From positions 28,587,136 through 28,651,135 of the forward strand of contig CM022673.1 in the NCBI GenBank assembly GCA_012295275.1: a stretch of 64,000 nt of DNA, given 5' to 3'. The notes beneath the pieces were generated by a model that was given only the letters and a program-made list of their open reading frames with translations, was not told the DNA's origin and did not search any database. A program made the translations under genes and the position numbers. Source of the DNA: Chrysomallon squamiferum. Its lineage: Eukaryota > Mollusca > Gastropoda > Neomphalida > Peltospiridae. Positions 14,229-33,042 of the stretch are shown in pieces (the stretch's first letter is position 1; the number at the start of each line of letters is the position of its first letter).

Positions 14229-14730
14229 GACCTTCCATATCACTGATTCCTGCTAACTGCTATCACCTATAAAATATTTAAGAAAGGTGATTTGTTTTAC
14301 GTGTAGAAACTCATCAACTCTTGTCTACGAATGCCGTCGTTTTACCGATGCTGGCGTCAGTGTCTACGTCATTCTTATTTTGTTTATGACTGCTAAGTGG
14401 CGTGTAATTTTACTAAAGCTTCTGTTTGGACGAAAATGTTCTTTATTTCGACAATATCTAGTCGATTTAATTCGATTTTCCTGAAATGACACCGAGTAAT
14501 AATTGGGTTTCCAATAATATTTAGTAGACAGAGCATAATGGCACAGTCGAAAGTGAGACAAAAAGGTGACGTTAAGGCAGCTTAATAGTGTTAGTTCACA
14601 AACACCCGAGACAAAAAAAATATAAAAAAATATTCCAGTGGTAAATTTAATATTCAAATTAGCTTCATTTTTCTCTTCTTAGTTCTTTACTGCTTACAGA
14701 AGCGTGCTGTCCTTTCTCATTATAATGATG

Positions 14731-14744
14731 AGAGAGAAGAGAGT

Positions 14745-14834
<90 letters not shown>

Positions 14835-14873
14835 TGGATAGCTGACTGATGAATGGATGGATGGATGGATGGA
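14731..14873 (+). repeat. (GA)n followed by (GGAT)n
   Basis: Pure GA at 14751-14830, then GGAT-type units to 14873. Confidence 0.96.
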
Positions 14874-15462
14874 TAAAGAAAGAGAGAGGGGGTGTTAGAA
14901 GAGAAACCTCAGAAAACATAATAAATAGACAAATGACATTTGAAAATGGAGTTAATACACTTTCTTGAAAACCTATATATTTTCAACTTGACTGTGTCAT
15001 ATGAAAACAGAACAGTGTCTGGAACAAACAAATCAGTGAAAGTTCTGCACTGTGCTCTTAAATTAAATACTGTCTGGAGAACCTAAAGTGACATTTACTC
15101 GGGAATTAGTCTAGCACTTTAACAACGCTTTCTTTTTTTTTCCCCATGTTTTTTCACAACAACGAAAAGTGTTTCAATAATCAGATATACTATGTATGTA
15201 AGAATCTAAGCCACGAAATCAAGATATGGTATTAAATACAAAATTCTTGCTATGGTATAAGTTTTGTATATGTAAAACGAAATCGATATATATTAAGAGA
15301 TGTTTTTGCATTAAAATTATTTCCACTGTCATATTTTTAAGCAGGCCTTTCGGTAAGCTACTTATTCCACGGATTATGTATGTGGTTAAAAGGCTTTTTC
15401 TTTCATAATTTAGATTTGCATAGAAACCAGGCTAACTTACATTAAACGCGACCGGGTAACTG

Positions 15463-15569
15463 TGTGTGTGTGTGTGTGTGTCTGTGCGTGTGTGTGAATG
15501 AGAGAGAGAGTTTGAATGTCTGAGTACAGTATATATAAAATATCAACAACAAAAATAACCACAACAACA

Positions 15570-15622
<53 letters not shown>

Positions 15623-15695
15623 CCAACCCAACAAACATGAGCAACAGTAACAACATAACAACCAGAACAACAACAGTAATAATAATAATAATAGT

Positions 15696-15728
<33 letters not shown>
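15463..15728 (+). repeat. (TG)n, (AAT)n and (CAT)n cluster
   Basis: TG at 15463-15495, AAT at 15571-15620, AAT-rich sequence again near 15676, and CAT at 15699-15727. Confidence 0.94.
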
Positions 15729-16345
15729 ACAAAAAAAGGTCCTTTCATCTTACATTGTTTTGTTTTTTATGTGCCACATTTTATACAACCCAAGAAACCG
15801 TACAAAATGATTTTCAAATCTGCCCTATCACGTTTTACATTAGTGAGAAATGAGATGATTCATAACATCCAGTGTACTTTGGAATTAAGTAAATAGATTC
15901 GTGATTCTTGTCTCACTCGTAGATAAAATCTATACCCACTCAGCGAATGGAATGACTCATTCCGTTACTAACATGGCTTTGAAATATGACAAATGTTTAA
16001 AGTAATTATTATTATTTTTTTTTTTTTATATCCCATTGGAATGATTTTGAAACTGAGCAACATGGAAAAAAACTTAATTTAATATCGAAATTTTTATTTT
16101 TTATTTTTTGTTTTTTTCTCCATCGTTGCTCAAAGAAGTTGTTGATATTTTGAAAGCAAATAATCAATGAACGAAGGCAAATTGGAGTTAAAGCTTTGTT
16201 CAGTTCGTGCCTGGTTGGTTTGTTTGATCGCCAGTGCTTATTGCTTATACAATATTTTCTTATGATTCATTTAGCACAAGTCAATACGCACAGAAACTGA
16301 AATAATAAATATGTGTTAGTAAATAATAATAATATGTAATTAAGT

Positions 16346-16347
<2 letters not shown>

Positions 16348-16376
<29 letters not shown>

Positions 16377-16436
16377 AGATGGTGACGAAGATGAGATTAT
16401 GACGATGATAAGATTTTTATGAAGGTGAAAATTAAA

Positions 16437-16470
<34 letters not shown>

Positions 16471-16475
16471 CGACG
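16348..16475 (+). repeat. (AAT)n and (GAT)n arrays
   Basis: AAT units to about 16374 and GAT units at 16437-16470, separated by GAT/GAC-rich sequence. Confidence 0.93.
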
Positions 16476-17110
16476 AAGATAATGGTGCTGTTGATAAACA
16501 AATTCAGATTAAGAAGTTAACATCTTTACCTTTTTTGAAATATTTAACATATATTGCAAAATCAGCTGTTGTGCATCAAATGAAATCTAGTTTGCAACAG
16601 GATATTGATAAAGACATATCTCCGCCATTTCTTCTCCATTGGATAATGGAGTGACAATAAATCTAATCTCTTGTTACATAAAACGTACATTTCACGTAAA
16701 TTTTATACAATGAAGCACACTTGTCACTTTTACTAGGTTGTCTAAAAGAGTCAGTTATGAACTTTTCACAGACCATTTACAGCAACAAAAACGAAATGTA
16801 TGAATCACTGGTTTTAGTCATTTAGGTTCTTGTTTTTCAGTTAGATTCTGTAAATATTAATACTGTATTTAAAAGCCAAGCAGTGACTAAATATTCCTTA
16901 AAAATACTTCTGTTGTTTTTTTCGGTATTTAGTTACATACAATCAAATATTATGTAGATCGTGTTAACAGAGTGGAAATCTTGTTAATAATTGCTACATC
17001 TAATCATGTTTCAGATAGCTACGACACAACAGTACTTGTTATCCTGCTAGTATCATGACTCATCCTGTACATCAGATTCAGTAAAACAGAACTGTAAAAA
17101 AACAACTTAC

Positions 17111-17201
17111 CACCAAACGCTGCCACTGCTACTCCATGTTCCAGCGTGACCAACAACAGCAACAGACACGTCAACAGCGCACTCAAACAATTAAATTTCA
17201 T
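17111..17201 (-). CDS. Candidate first coding exon of a secreted protein (signal peptide)
   Basis: The ATG at 17201 begins M-K-F-N-C-L-S-A-L-L, followed by a run of leucines and V-T-L-E-H-G-V-A-V-A, a textbook signal peptide with likely cleavage after Ala27 (A-V-A). After A-F-G the sequence TTTGGTG|GTAAGT is a consensus donor, giving a 91-nt exon of phase 1. An in-frame Met exists at 17255, but it would put a Lys/Arg/Glu-rich stretch before the signal, so the internal Met is preferred. No downstream exon could be assigned on the minus strand, so the mature protein is unknown. Without splicing the frame runs on to about 60 residues and stops at 17019. Confidence 0.5.
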
Positions 17202-19452
17202 TTTTCTTTTCTTTTTTTTTCTTTTTTCTTTTTCTTTTCTTTGACAGTGAGACACGTCAAACTAATAACAATTTTTCACAACACGAATAAAAAAGAAGAC
17301 AATTAATGATCCTTGTTTATCGGGTTGACTGCGAACAGCGTCTTCCACATGGGCAAGAATAAGTCCAAAATACGACCTTCTCCGGGTCAGCAGAGTCTTG
17401 ACAACGTCATCGTCTGCGTCGTTCTGGGCAGACGAGAAGGAGAGCGCGAGCCGGAGAGAGCAGAAGATCAGCAACGGAATGGCGCGAAGATCCAGAACCC
17501 ATGCAGTCAGTTATCGATCACGTTTATAGATTGTATGAATAATGCAAGATTGACAGCATCCTTGCCTAGCGTCTGCAATCAATAGTCTGCAAACCAGCTT
17601 TAATAGATGCTTTTTGTCGCTGGGAACCGAGAAGGACGGCAGCTAACGTTTGTTGAGAACGGGAAAATGTTGGCGATGCTTCTCCGCTAATTACAACGGA
17701 ATCGACAAATTCGGGACTATGTTGATGAAGTTATTTTTTTGATGCGGATGTGCTCTTGTTGTGTGTATCATGTCGCTGACATTTCACCTGTTCTGTACAA
17801 AGTCTCCGGCTTGCTCATCGAATCGCGTTTACGCCATTTAAATGTCTGTTGCTCAGAATTTTCTTTTTAGCTGCCAGTTTGCTCTAATTTGATGACATTT
17901 TAAAATTTTCTATAAATCTTGATGTAGATGGAGAAATAAAAGAAAACGTTATTTTCTTAATTTATTCAAGTAATACAGCAATAACACAAATATCGTACAC
18001 ATACACATACATACACACATTTTTTCGATGTGATAAAATAATTATATTTCAGTAGAAACAAAGACTGAAAACGACAATTTTTTTTTAAAAAAAAAAAAAA
18101 ACATTCTCATATAAGAAATGGCCATTTGAACTGAACGGAAGACAATTTGAAAAACGTTTTTGATTGCCAAGAGATTCATTTTGTTACTAACATAAACTAC
18201 ATATATAGTTGGCCATCTTAAGATAACACATACTTATATCTACAAACCTATTTTGATGTTTTAGGATATTAACTTGGCATGCTGAGGATAATACTACCTA
18301 CCTACCTACCTACATACATACATACATATATACAAGCAAACAACGATCATAATGATGATAACAAAAAGATGTAACAGGGAAAATAATAACAGAAAAATAA
18401 AAAATTTTGAAGTCGAGTTGTTTACTACTCCACAGCAAACAGTTAATTATTTAATAACCTTAATAAGTCGCAAATCGCAGTGTAATGCAGAAAGCGATCT
18501 AATTAGTTTAATTATTCATTAAGCCGTACACAATAAACATTCAATTGTTCTTCGTGCAAAAACGTTTCTTCATTCTGTCTTTCAGCCCGTGAACTCAGAT
18601 GTGTTAATTTCCCTATCTGCCTGACTTTGCGTTCAAATTTGATTACACCCGCATGAATAAAATAAGCCAGCATGCCGGATTACGAGCCTGTTTAATTAGT
18701 TCTTACTCGCTGGAACAGATCAGAGACACAAGATGTACAAGGTTAAGGAATGTATTTTTGACCACAGAGGACTTTAGTCTTCTGTCGAATATCTTGAACA
18801 TTATTTTGAACTCTCCATACAAATACACGTCTATCTTTCCATCCAATACTCCAACCATCCATCCATCCATGTATTTATCCAATTCATCTTTCATCTATCC
18901 ATTCATCCTTCCTTCCATTCATTCATTCATTTACATGTCTATCTATTCGATCAGTCATTCATCCATACTTGTTTTGTTTTAATCTAACCTGATTCTTACT
19001 TTGATGTAATTGCGAGTTTGCTTAGCAATAATATCGTGTAGATGATAATTATAAATCGACATCTGAAGATAGTTATTATTCGAGAAAATAATTACAACAA
19101 AGGAAACACAATGCAAACAGAAGTAATACGTATAACTAACTACAGTCTATTTGATCAATCAACTGTTAGCTATAAACATGCTTGTCTCTAAAACGGGTTC
19201 AAATACGTTTTATTTTTGTGAGCAACTCGAAGCTGCATTGACTGTTCAAAATATTATTAGAAACAAAAAGAGCTTTGGGTAACAGACGAGGTGCGACCGA
19301 AGTACCTGTCTGACGTAAGTCTATTTCTTAACCACAGCGTCAGTATGACTGGGTCAGTTAGAACATTAGTGTAAAGAGAAAATTAATGCAGTTTGGTGAA
19401 AATGCGAATCCGTTCTGTTACTCACATTGTTGGCAATAGTAAATTTATTTTA

Positions 19453-19534
<82 letters not shown>
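19453..19534 (+). repeat. (ATT)n microsatellite
   Basis: About 27 uninterrupted ATT units. Confidence 0.97.
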
Positions 19535-20271
19535 TTATTTTTATTTCAATATATTGAAAATATATTGTTATCATAAATTATTTGTTATTCGTCCATGTTA
19601 CTTAATATTAATCTGTTTCAAATATTTTGCAAACTGCATACATTTTAATGTAATAACAGTAAATATTAAGTGTTCTTGCTAAACGATAGCTATAACATGT
19701 GCTGCTAGTTTTTGTTTCTGTTTGTTATCAGCTTGTTGTTATTGGCTAAAAATAATATTTAATAGAAAATAAATGAATAAATATATAATTAAATGAATAA
19801 ATAAATAAATAAATAATTTTGCTCCCAATAGAAATGAATTTAGGAAGCAGCGAAAAAAAAAAAAAATGTAATCCGAACAAAGATATTCAACAAACACTTT
19901 CTTCAGTACTGTTAGGTTTCCAGTTTGAAATTATGTAGCTCAAACAAACATAAAGGATTGGAATTTTTGTGACATCCATTCCTAGATCCTGTTTGCACAA
20001 TTTCCTTTCATTGAAGAAGTAATTTCTATTCCATCAAATGAAACCCACGAAATGTTATCTAATATGACCCTGGTTAAAATTCCGTTCAGCTGAAAGTATT
20101 AGGTTATCTAAGCGAAAACGTGTACAGATTTTTCATTTAATGACGAGTGTCTTTTTCTTTTTTTTTTTCAAATCTGAAGCATTATTTTACATATTGTTAG
20201 TTCTTCCTTAAATTCGTGATGTTTACAGCTACACACTACATAATTACGTTTAACTTGAAAACAATATTTTT

Positions 20272-20302
<31 letters not shown>

Positions 20303-20461
20303 TTGCTGATTTAACGTAAATGTTAAAGACTTTTAAATAAGTTAAATCCGAAGTTAATTTTTCATTTTATTTTAATGAGTGTTTTTCATTTTAAATTCTC
20401 TTATTATTTTATTTAATGATGATGTAGCTGTTGTTGATAACGATGATGATACCGATCATAA

Positions 20462-20573
20462 TAGCAGCAGCAGCAGTAGTAGTAGTAGTAGTAGTTGTAG
20501 TAGTTGTAGTAGTTGTAGTAGTAGTAGTAGTTGTAGTAGTAGTTGTTGTAGTAGTAGTAGCAGCAGCAGCAAT
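20462..20573 (+). repeat. (AGC/AGT)n with TGT interruptions
   Basis: AGC and AGT units are regularly interrupted by TGT, giving a higher-order periodicity. Confidence 0.95.
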
Positions 20574-22176
20574 AATACAAACGGAAACCAGTTAAAACAG
20601 TACAAAAACTAGTCTTGAGACATGTTTTAATTAATTTCTCTTTGTGACTGGTAATAAAATAAACAAAAAACGTGGTCGTATTTACCATTTATGTCTATCT
20701 GTTCGTGACTGCACTTTTATTACTAACAGTATTCTACAGTAATCATTGGTGAAAATAACTTGCAATGCGATTAGTGTTAGTAAAAGTAGGTTAATCGGGG
20801 ACAGCAGAATGGTGCCGAGCAGAGGAACTGTCACGAAAAGGGTCAAAGCAAAGACAATGCTGACTGTGAAGTCTGATGTTAGCTATGATGCAAAATACGC
20901 CTTGAAGATCTGTTCGTTATTTTCCGTAGGATTTATGAAGATGTAACCGCTCGATCAGTCAAACATTCGTAAACAGCTGGGGTCTTTTTAGTACTTGTAG
21001 ATACATTTCCCCGATTTTAGTGAATGCATATAATATATATTACTACGATGAATTGTCTTGTGTATGTATGTATATATGTAAACAAGTAGTACTGAAATAC
21101 AAATTCCAAGTTCTCGGCACAAATACAGTAGATTCCTGCGTATATCAAACTGTTATTACTCAAGGGAAAAGCAAGAGAAACATGATGACTTTATTCTCGA
21201 TCTGTTATGACATATTCTGTGGATGTGTTCCGCTTCTTTTTCTCATCTTCTGTAATATAATCGCAAATATAATATTACAAATGTACTGAAGAGATAGAGG
21301 GAAAGTTTTATCATCCGTTTGTTATAAGCCGTGACTCATTAATCCAGCTTAAACAGTAATTGTGCAATATATTTTTGATACCCAAACAAATTCTTCCAGT
21401 ATCTATTTCCCTAATGATTTCATTATAGCAGCCACGCGAGAAAAATGAAATACTTGTAACATGAAGAAGAAAACAAAAAAGACAATAAAATTCAATAAAA
21501 GCCTGTTTTTCAGTCTGCAAATATTTCAAAATATTTAATTTAATTATTTTATATTATATGTAATATAGCTGTAAATTGTCTAAATTGTGTTTAAACTCAG
21601 AGAAGACGAGGTCGTAAATCTATAAACCGAAACCTAATTTAAAAACAAGACTCAGCTGACCTTAATCCCTGATCAATACACAGGGCAGTGAAACTGGTAA
21701 TAAATCATTTTCACTGTTTCATGGATTAAGCATTGTTTTGGGTGTTTATATGGATTTTTTTAGGAATCTTTTTTTTTTTTTTTTTTGCCTTTTCTGTTGT
21801 TTCCCGTTTCAGTCTGTAGTCAGTTTTTTTAAGTAGTAGTGGAATGTGTTTCTGGATTTTGTTTTAAGACTTTGAATCGATATTACGTATAATCACTGTA
21901 CACTGTCAATTTTGCAAAAAAAAACCAGTACGAAATTTACTCCAAGGATCTAAAGTGGATACAAGCATGAACTCCATAACAAATGAGAAATTGGTCAAAT
22001 CTGGACACCATTCAGAGATATAAGGACTCGTAGAACACAGCCATGTCTTTATTTCTGTCGATAAGGCAATCTAATTCAGCTCTGAAGGACATTGGAAATT
22101 ACTTCTGAAAAATACCGTTATGTGCGCCGTTTCGATTGACAGTCAAATTATACTCAGCGAACATAGGGAAGGTGGC

Positions 22177-22266
22177 GCGGGGAAGCGAGTGTTTGGTGCT
22201 GGTAAAGCGGGGAAGCGAGTGTTTGGTGCTGGTAAAGCGGGGAAGCGAGTGTTTGGTGCTGGTAAA
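22177..22266 (+). repeat. 30-bp minisatellite, three identical copies
   Basis: The unit starts GCGGGGAAGCGAGTGTTTGG and is repeated exactly three times (22177, 22207, 22237). It is GC-rich amid AT-rich DNA. On the minus strand it encodes three copies of F-T-S-T-K-H-S-L-P-R within a 90-codon open frame (22371-22099). Confidence 0.97.
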
Positions 22267-22842
22267 CAGACGTAGGGTCAACGTCAGTTTATAGACAGCC
22301 GCCTGACTAAATATCTGGCGTGTTCGAGTGTGGAGGGGGGTAATCTCCGAAATCCCGCGAGCCCCCATCAAGTGGGCAGCGCGCCATGAAATTGATTTCG
22401 GATGTCAATGGTTGGTTTGGAAGTCTTCCGATCCATCCAGGTCGGCTATTGTTTAACTCGTTGCGGTAACTTTTGTCCATGCTGTTATACTTTTTGGCGA
22501 GAGTTTGAGAAGGGACAGTGCCAGTAACTGATAAGATCGAACTGTCATACGCAGAAATGTCGGAAATTCGTGCGTGAAAATATTTATAGTAATAAACGAA
22601 AAAACAAGATAAATTATAATCTGTTTAAAGATGATGTATCAGTATAGGAATTTCAACGAAAGATTTTATTTTACTGGGAACCTCACTAATTTGTTAGTTA
22701 TCACTATTGTCAGTTATTTCAGTTGTTATATAATACATTTATGAAAACAATCGATTAAATAACATTAACTATTACTACATTTTGTAGCTTACTTTACCAA
22801 ACCGAAAAGAACAACATCCAAACTAATAAATAGATATTAGAC

Positions 22843-22852
22843 TTTATTTATT
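22843..22852 (-). promoter_or_regulatory. Possible polyadenylation signal of the SULT gene
   Basis: Two overlapping AATAAA hexamers on the minus strand lie about 240 nt after the stop codon, beyond the (GA)n array. They are the first such hexamers downstream of the stop. In DNA this AT-rich the motif is common by chance, so the assignment rests on position only. Confidence 0.35.
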
Positions 22853-22886
22853 AATTTTATTAACGCTGCATAATGAATACTTGAAC

Positions 22887-23007
<121 letters not shown>

Positions 23008-23092
23008 TTACTGAGGAAGAGAGTGAGATGGAGGGAAAGCCATTGAGAAAAAGACAGAAAGAGGAAGAGCTAGACAGAAAAACAAGATTATA

Positions 23093-28790
<5,698 letters not shown>

Positions 28791-29288
28791 CTTAAATCTG
28801 AGAAAATAGTCGTAGCCGAGTCTTATGTTGTAGAAGTTAGTATACTCATTAAAAGAGACGCACGATGTAAATAAGCTAATTTTATCAGCTATGACGTATC
28901 ATGATGATTTACTGATGTAAAATTATCTGAATTATAATTTCTGTTTCGTCATAAAAGTTGACAAAGATTATCAACTTCACGTCTCAGAGAGAATGTATGA
29001 AATAATTAAGTAAGACTGAAATAGTTTATTATATATTGTTATCAGCTATCAAATGATTTCATATGCAAGGTCACCGGCCAGTAAATTAGCAGAAAGCATT
29101 CATTCGTACGAACCTTCTCATAGGCAGGAAAGCAGATTAAACAGACGTGCGATATTAACTGGAACACGAGCACAGAGTGGGGGGAGAACAGATCATGTGA
29201 CCCGTCATGCATGAGTTCATTTCATTTATGACCCAAACACTTACGACACGGAAGACAATGAATTTTTATTTCTGGTCACGCAATACTG

Positions 29289-29394
<106 letters not shown>

Positions 29395-29794
29395 AATTTA
29401 TTTAGAAAATGAAAAAGTATTGTTAAACAAAATATACTTCATTTAATGTTTCAAGAACAAATTAAAAACGACGACAAGTTTCAGTGAATACATGATTGAC
29501 CATCACAAAACCAAACATATATTAACTTTATTTTTTTCAACAAAACAACCTCTTTTAGAGTATGCAGAAAAGAGAAAATAAAAAAAAATAAAAATAAAAA
29601 ACGTGTTTAAGATAATAAATATATTTTTTTTGTATGTACAAATAAAGGTAACGTTATTAAACTGAGCACATCGCTGTGCTGCAGTGGGTATAAAATATGA
29701 AGTATGACAAGAAGATTAACTGCAAAGTAAGACACTCTATCTCGGTGATTGAAATTCAGATTGGGTTTCACTCCAGCGCGTTAACTTTATCTCC

Positions 29795-29850
29795 AGTGGG
29801 AATCGAACAGCTCTGAACATTATCTCCGCTTTTTTTAGACACCAGAACAT
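29795..29850 (-). mobile_element. Isolated B-box-like sequence
   Basis: On the minus strand CTGTTCGATTCCCACTGG matches the Pol III B-box well, but no convincing A-box lies upstream. It may be a fragment of a tRNA-derived repeat or chance. Confidence 0.2.
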
Positions 29851-31144
29851 GTTGGGTTACGATATCACTTCTGTTCTAAATCCACAGCCTAATCCAAGGG
29901 GGAGTACAACTGGTACACGAACCTCCAACCCATTTTTATCGTTCCAGTGATTTTTTTTTTACCCCCGTTTTTAATGAAGATATTTGCATATTGAAGTTAC
30001 ATCCACTATAATGATAACGCCTCATCTTTAGTGAGTACGAAATTAAACAGTGCAAAAAATGTTAACAATATAAAAACTGGACCTCGCGTTTATTTTCTTT
30101 TTTGGAAAAGAGATTAAACACAGCAATAGTAGCTTGGATTCGATAACGCTAACTTTGCGCAATGTTTCAGCTGTATGAGGTCAGTGTCAACAAATATAAA
30201 AAATAAATACGTTTTCTGAATACGACGTTGGTACATTGGCTGGAGTGTGAATTGTCTTAATGAAGTCACCTAACAGGATCGATACAGGAGGCCAGCACTA
30301 GTTGAAAGATGTAATATTCTGAATGCAAAATAAACAATAATTATACATTTTTCGTTGATAAAATATACAACCAATAAGCATCTATATTTGTATCAGTACT
30401 AACGTGTAATATTAGTACTGTTATTTACCATTTTGTTTAAATTAATAATTATTATGACCGAAGACATTTTGACCGCTGACGTTATGGCCTATGACATCGT
30501 CCGTTGACATTTAGTGAATATTGTGACTTACAAAAGAAAGTTATTACCATCAAGAACTTCTCTCCAGAAATATAGGAAAATATAAAGAACTAACAAAGAA
30601 AGCGCATGTCATGATGCTGATGGTGACAACGTTGATGATAATACTAATGATATGATAATAAAATAAAATAAAAAATAAAACATTCCATCTACTTTCTAGT
30701 TCGGAGCTGAATCTTTCGACACCTCTTGCAAGTGAATTTTAACGCGGCTAAATGCAAACTGAAGCCGGTTACGTTAAGAACGCACTCAAACTCAAACGTG
30801 GCTTTTTCACTCGCTTTGCTTTTGGCAGATTCTAACAAAAGCGCTTCAGGTCGTCACCTCTTGACACGGTGCCAGTAAACAGGCGTGTCCGGACATAATC
30901 ACAGCACTTGACCAGGCATGTCTTTGCTTTAACAACACGAGAGAAACACTGGCTTTGACAGCTTGTACAAAACGCTGACAGAGCAGGCAAGGTCGCAGTC
31001 AGAAGAGTATTTACATGGGAACGGAAAAACAGAGTTGTTAAAGAAAATACTACTGGAATACCGCGTAGTTGATCATTTCTGAGTTTAAACTAAGATTTCT
31101 TAGTAGGTAGAGGTCTTGGAAACATTTATATATTGCCATTTGAG

Positions 31145-31150
31145 AGCGTT

Positions 31151-31186
<36 letters not shown>

Positions 31187-31433
31187 CCTGTCTGCCCAAT
31201 GTTCTGATGTTTTATTAAAGGCTGTGGTATTTTCGTCCTGTCTGTGGATGTAGTTGATATTAAAATTACCTTTTTTCTGTTAATCGGTAGGAGTAGCTCA
31301 TTGTGTGATGTAATGATTTGCCTCTCTTATGTCATGTATCAGTAAAACATTAACTAATCTAGCTCAGATTCGCATCTGAGTATATGTGTATGTGTGTGTG
31401 TATATATATATATTGCCTGTAACAACAACAGCA

Positions 31434-31496
<63 letters not shown>

Positions 31497-31538
31497 GTAA
31501 TAGTAATAGTAATAATAATAATAATAATAATGATGATG

Positions 31539-31588
<50 letters not shown>
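31145..31588 (+). repeat. Poly(T), (TG/TA)n and (AAT)n
   Basis: Poly(T) at 31152-31183 and an AAT array at 31435-31588 interrupted by AGT and GAT units. Confidence 0.95.
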
Positions 31589-31589
<1 letters not shown>

Positions 31590-31667
31590 TTATTAAAGGT
31601 GTGAGGATGTTGATGACGAAGCTTGCGGCCAAACGATAACTGTTGCTCTTCTAACGACAGCATCATT

Positions 31668-32018
31668 CTAGTCAGATTGTGAACTAAAACAAAGTGACAG
31701 TAACCACATCCAACTGCGTATAATATTCAGAAACAATATTACAGAAACTAATAATAATAAAACAAAACAAAAATTCCCCCAAAACCATTCTACGCGCATT
31801 GTTTTAGTCACGAGCTGGCATAACCAATTACTAAACAGCCTGATCGCAGTCTTGGAAGATCTTCTACGTGCGTATAAATAATTGACAAAAACAAACTTCG
31901 CGTTGAAATCAATACGTGCAGCAGACAATAACAACAGTCTATAACCCAGCACTGCTGCATTACATGCTGCACTGGTTTTGATCACAAGTAAATGTAACAG
32001 AAAATAGCTCAAAGTCAC
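31668..32018 (-). CDS. Candidate hydrophobic ORF, 116 residues, unrecognised
   Basis: The frame starts M-T-L-S-Y-F-L-L-H-L-L-V-I-K-T-S-A, which could pass for a signal peptide. It has a basic patch Y-A-R-R-R-S-S-K and a C-terminal hydrophobic segment F-V-L-L-L-L-V-S-V-I-L-F-L. Composition is non-repetitive, but no family, clear splice sites or neighbours support it. Low support; a chance ORF is quite possible. Confidence 0.15.
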   Translation of the reverse strand: MTLSYFLLHLLVIKTSAACNAAVLGYRLLLLSAARIDFNAKFVFVNYLYARRRSSKTAIRLFSNWLCQLVTKTMRVEWFWGNFCFVLLLLVSVILFLNIIRSWMWLLSLCFSSQSD

Positions 32019-33007
32019 AATAATTGCGCACGTTATTTAGTGTCGCGTGGAATGTGTCCGAAACGTGATGACGTCGTAGTCATTATTAGTTATTATAAAG
32101 GATTAAAGTGGTGGTGGTGATGATGGTGGGGTGTTGATGATGATCGCTGATGATGATGCTGTGGTGGACGTAGTTGAAGTAGTATTAGATATATAGAGAG
32201 AGAGGGAGAGAGAGCAAAGAAATACAATTGAATACAACCTCATTCAAAGTGAATGTTTTTTCAACTCAAAGGCCGATAATCAGTGATTGCATAAGTTCAG
32301 TATTTCGACATTATTATCTCCCTTCAGTATCCTTCTTTCTTATTTCATTTTGTTTTTTCTCTTTTCTTTTTTTAACAACAAGAAGAACAACGACATTCAT
32401 CTGAAAATAGGTGACTCCACATAATAATACTGTACGAGATTGCTTTTTATCAACAACTTTTCTGGGTCACATAATTATAGCTCATGTTCATACAAAAAAA
32501 AATAACTGCATACAGGCGAGTGTTTTCAAATATTGTAAAACATTATCAAGAGCCTTAAACATTTCTTCCTCCAGTATTTGATTTGCTTACGCGATTATCT
32601 ACCCTACACTTTGTTATAAACTACTTTGAAATAATCTTCTTGTGTTTTTCTTGTTTCTTCTTTTCTTTTGTCTGTACTTTGTGTGTAGTACGCACGTTCG
32701 TGCATTAATACATACATATGAGTGTATGCGTGTGAATGTGTGTGTATGTAAGTTGAGTTTGTTGCTTGTGTATGTGAACATTCAGCGTGGAAGGTGTTAA
32801 TAAATCTAACAAGCAATGAGTGTTTAATGACAAGAAATATTTAAATATTGACGATCACTTTTGTTTTAATCATATTTTGTTTAGTAGTTGTAATCAGGTA
32901 CCTTCTCACAAGAGGAATGGTCTTTAATCCGTCTTGTTGTAAATGAGACGTAAGACATTGGCTCTAATGGGTAATTAATTGTCTAGTGAACGATCACACA
33001 CATTTCA

Positions 33008-33042
33008 GAAGAGCGCTCTAACCACTGTCCTAGAGCCTGGCA
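33008..33042 (-). mobile_element. tRNA A-box-like fragment (degenerate SINE?)
   Basis: The minus strand reads CTAGGACAGTGGTTAGAGCG, very like the D-arm of tRNAs and SINE heads. The expected B-box about 35 nt on is only weakly present, so this is at best a decayed copy. Confidence 0.3.

Larger units (their letters stand above)
14039..17110. other. Intergenic or intronic stretch
   Basis: AT-rich sequence with (TA)n near 14155-14215 and the listed microsatellites. If the signal-peptide exon is real, its next exon should lie here or further left on the minus strand; none could be assigned. Confidence 0.5.
17202..22842. other. Stretch between signal-peptide exon and SULT gene
   Basis: 17260-17700 is richer in GC and CpG than its surroundings and could hold a promoter or 5' UTR for the minus-strand exon at 17.1 kb. 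18300-18960 contains CCTA-, CATA- and CATC-type tetranucleotide runs. 22090-22540 is a second GC-richer patch around the 30-bp minisatellite. No recognised gene. Confidence 0.5.

Noticed and set aside
17262-17585. Open frames on both strands upstream of the signal-peptide exon
   Set aside because: They overlap each other in a CpG-richer patch that is better explained as promoter or 5' UTR. Neither shows a family motif.
22099-22371. Neuropeptide precursor reading of the repeated decapeptide
   Set aside because: No signal peptide, no dibasic cleavage sites between repeats and no amidation glycine. Kept only as a repeat finding.
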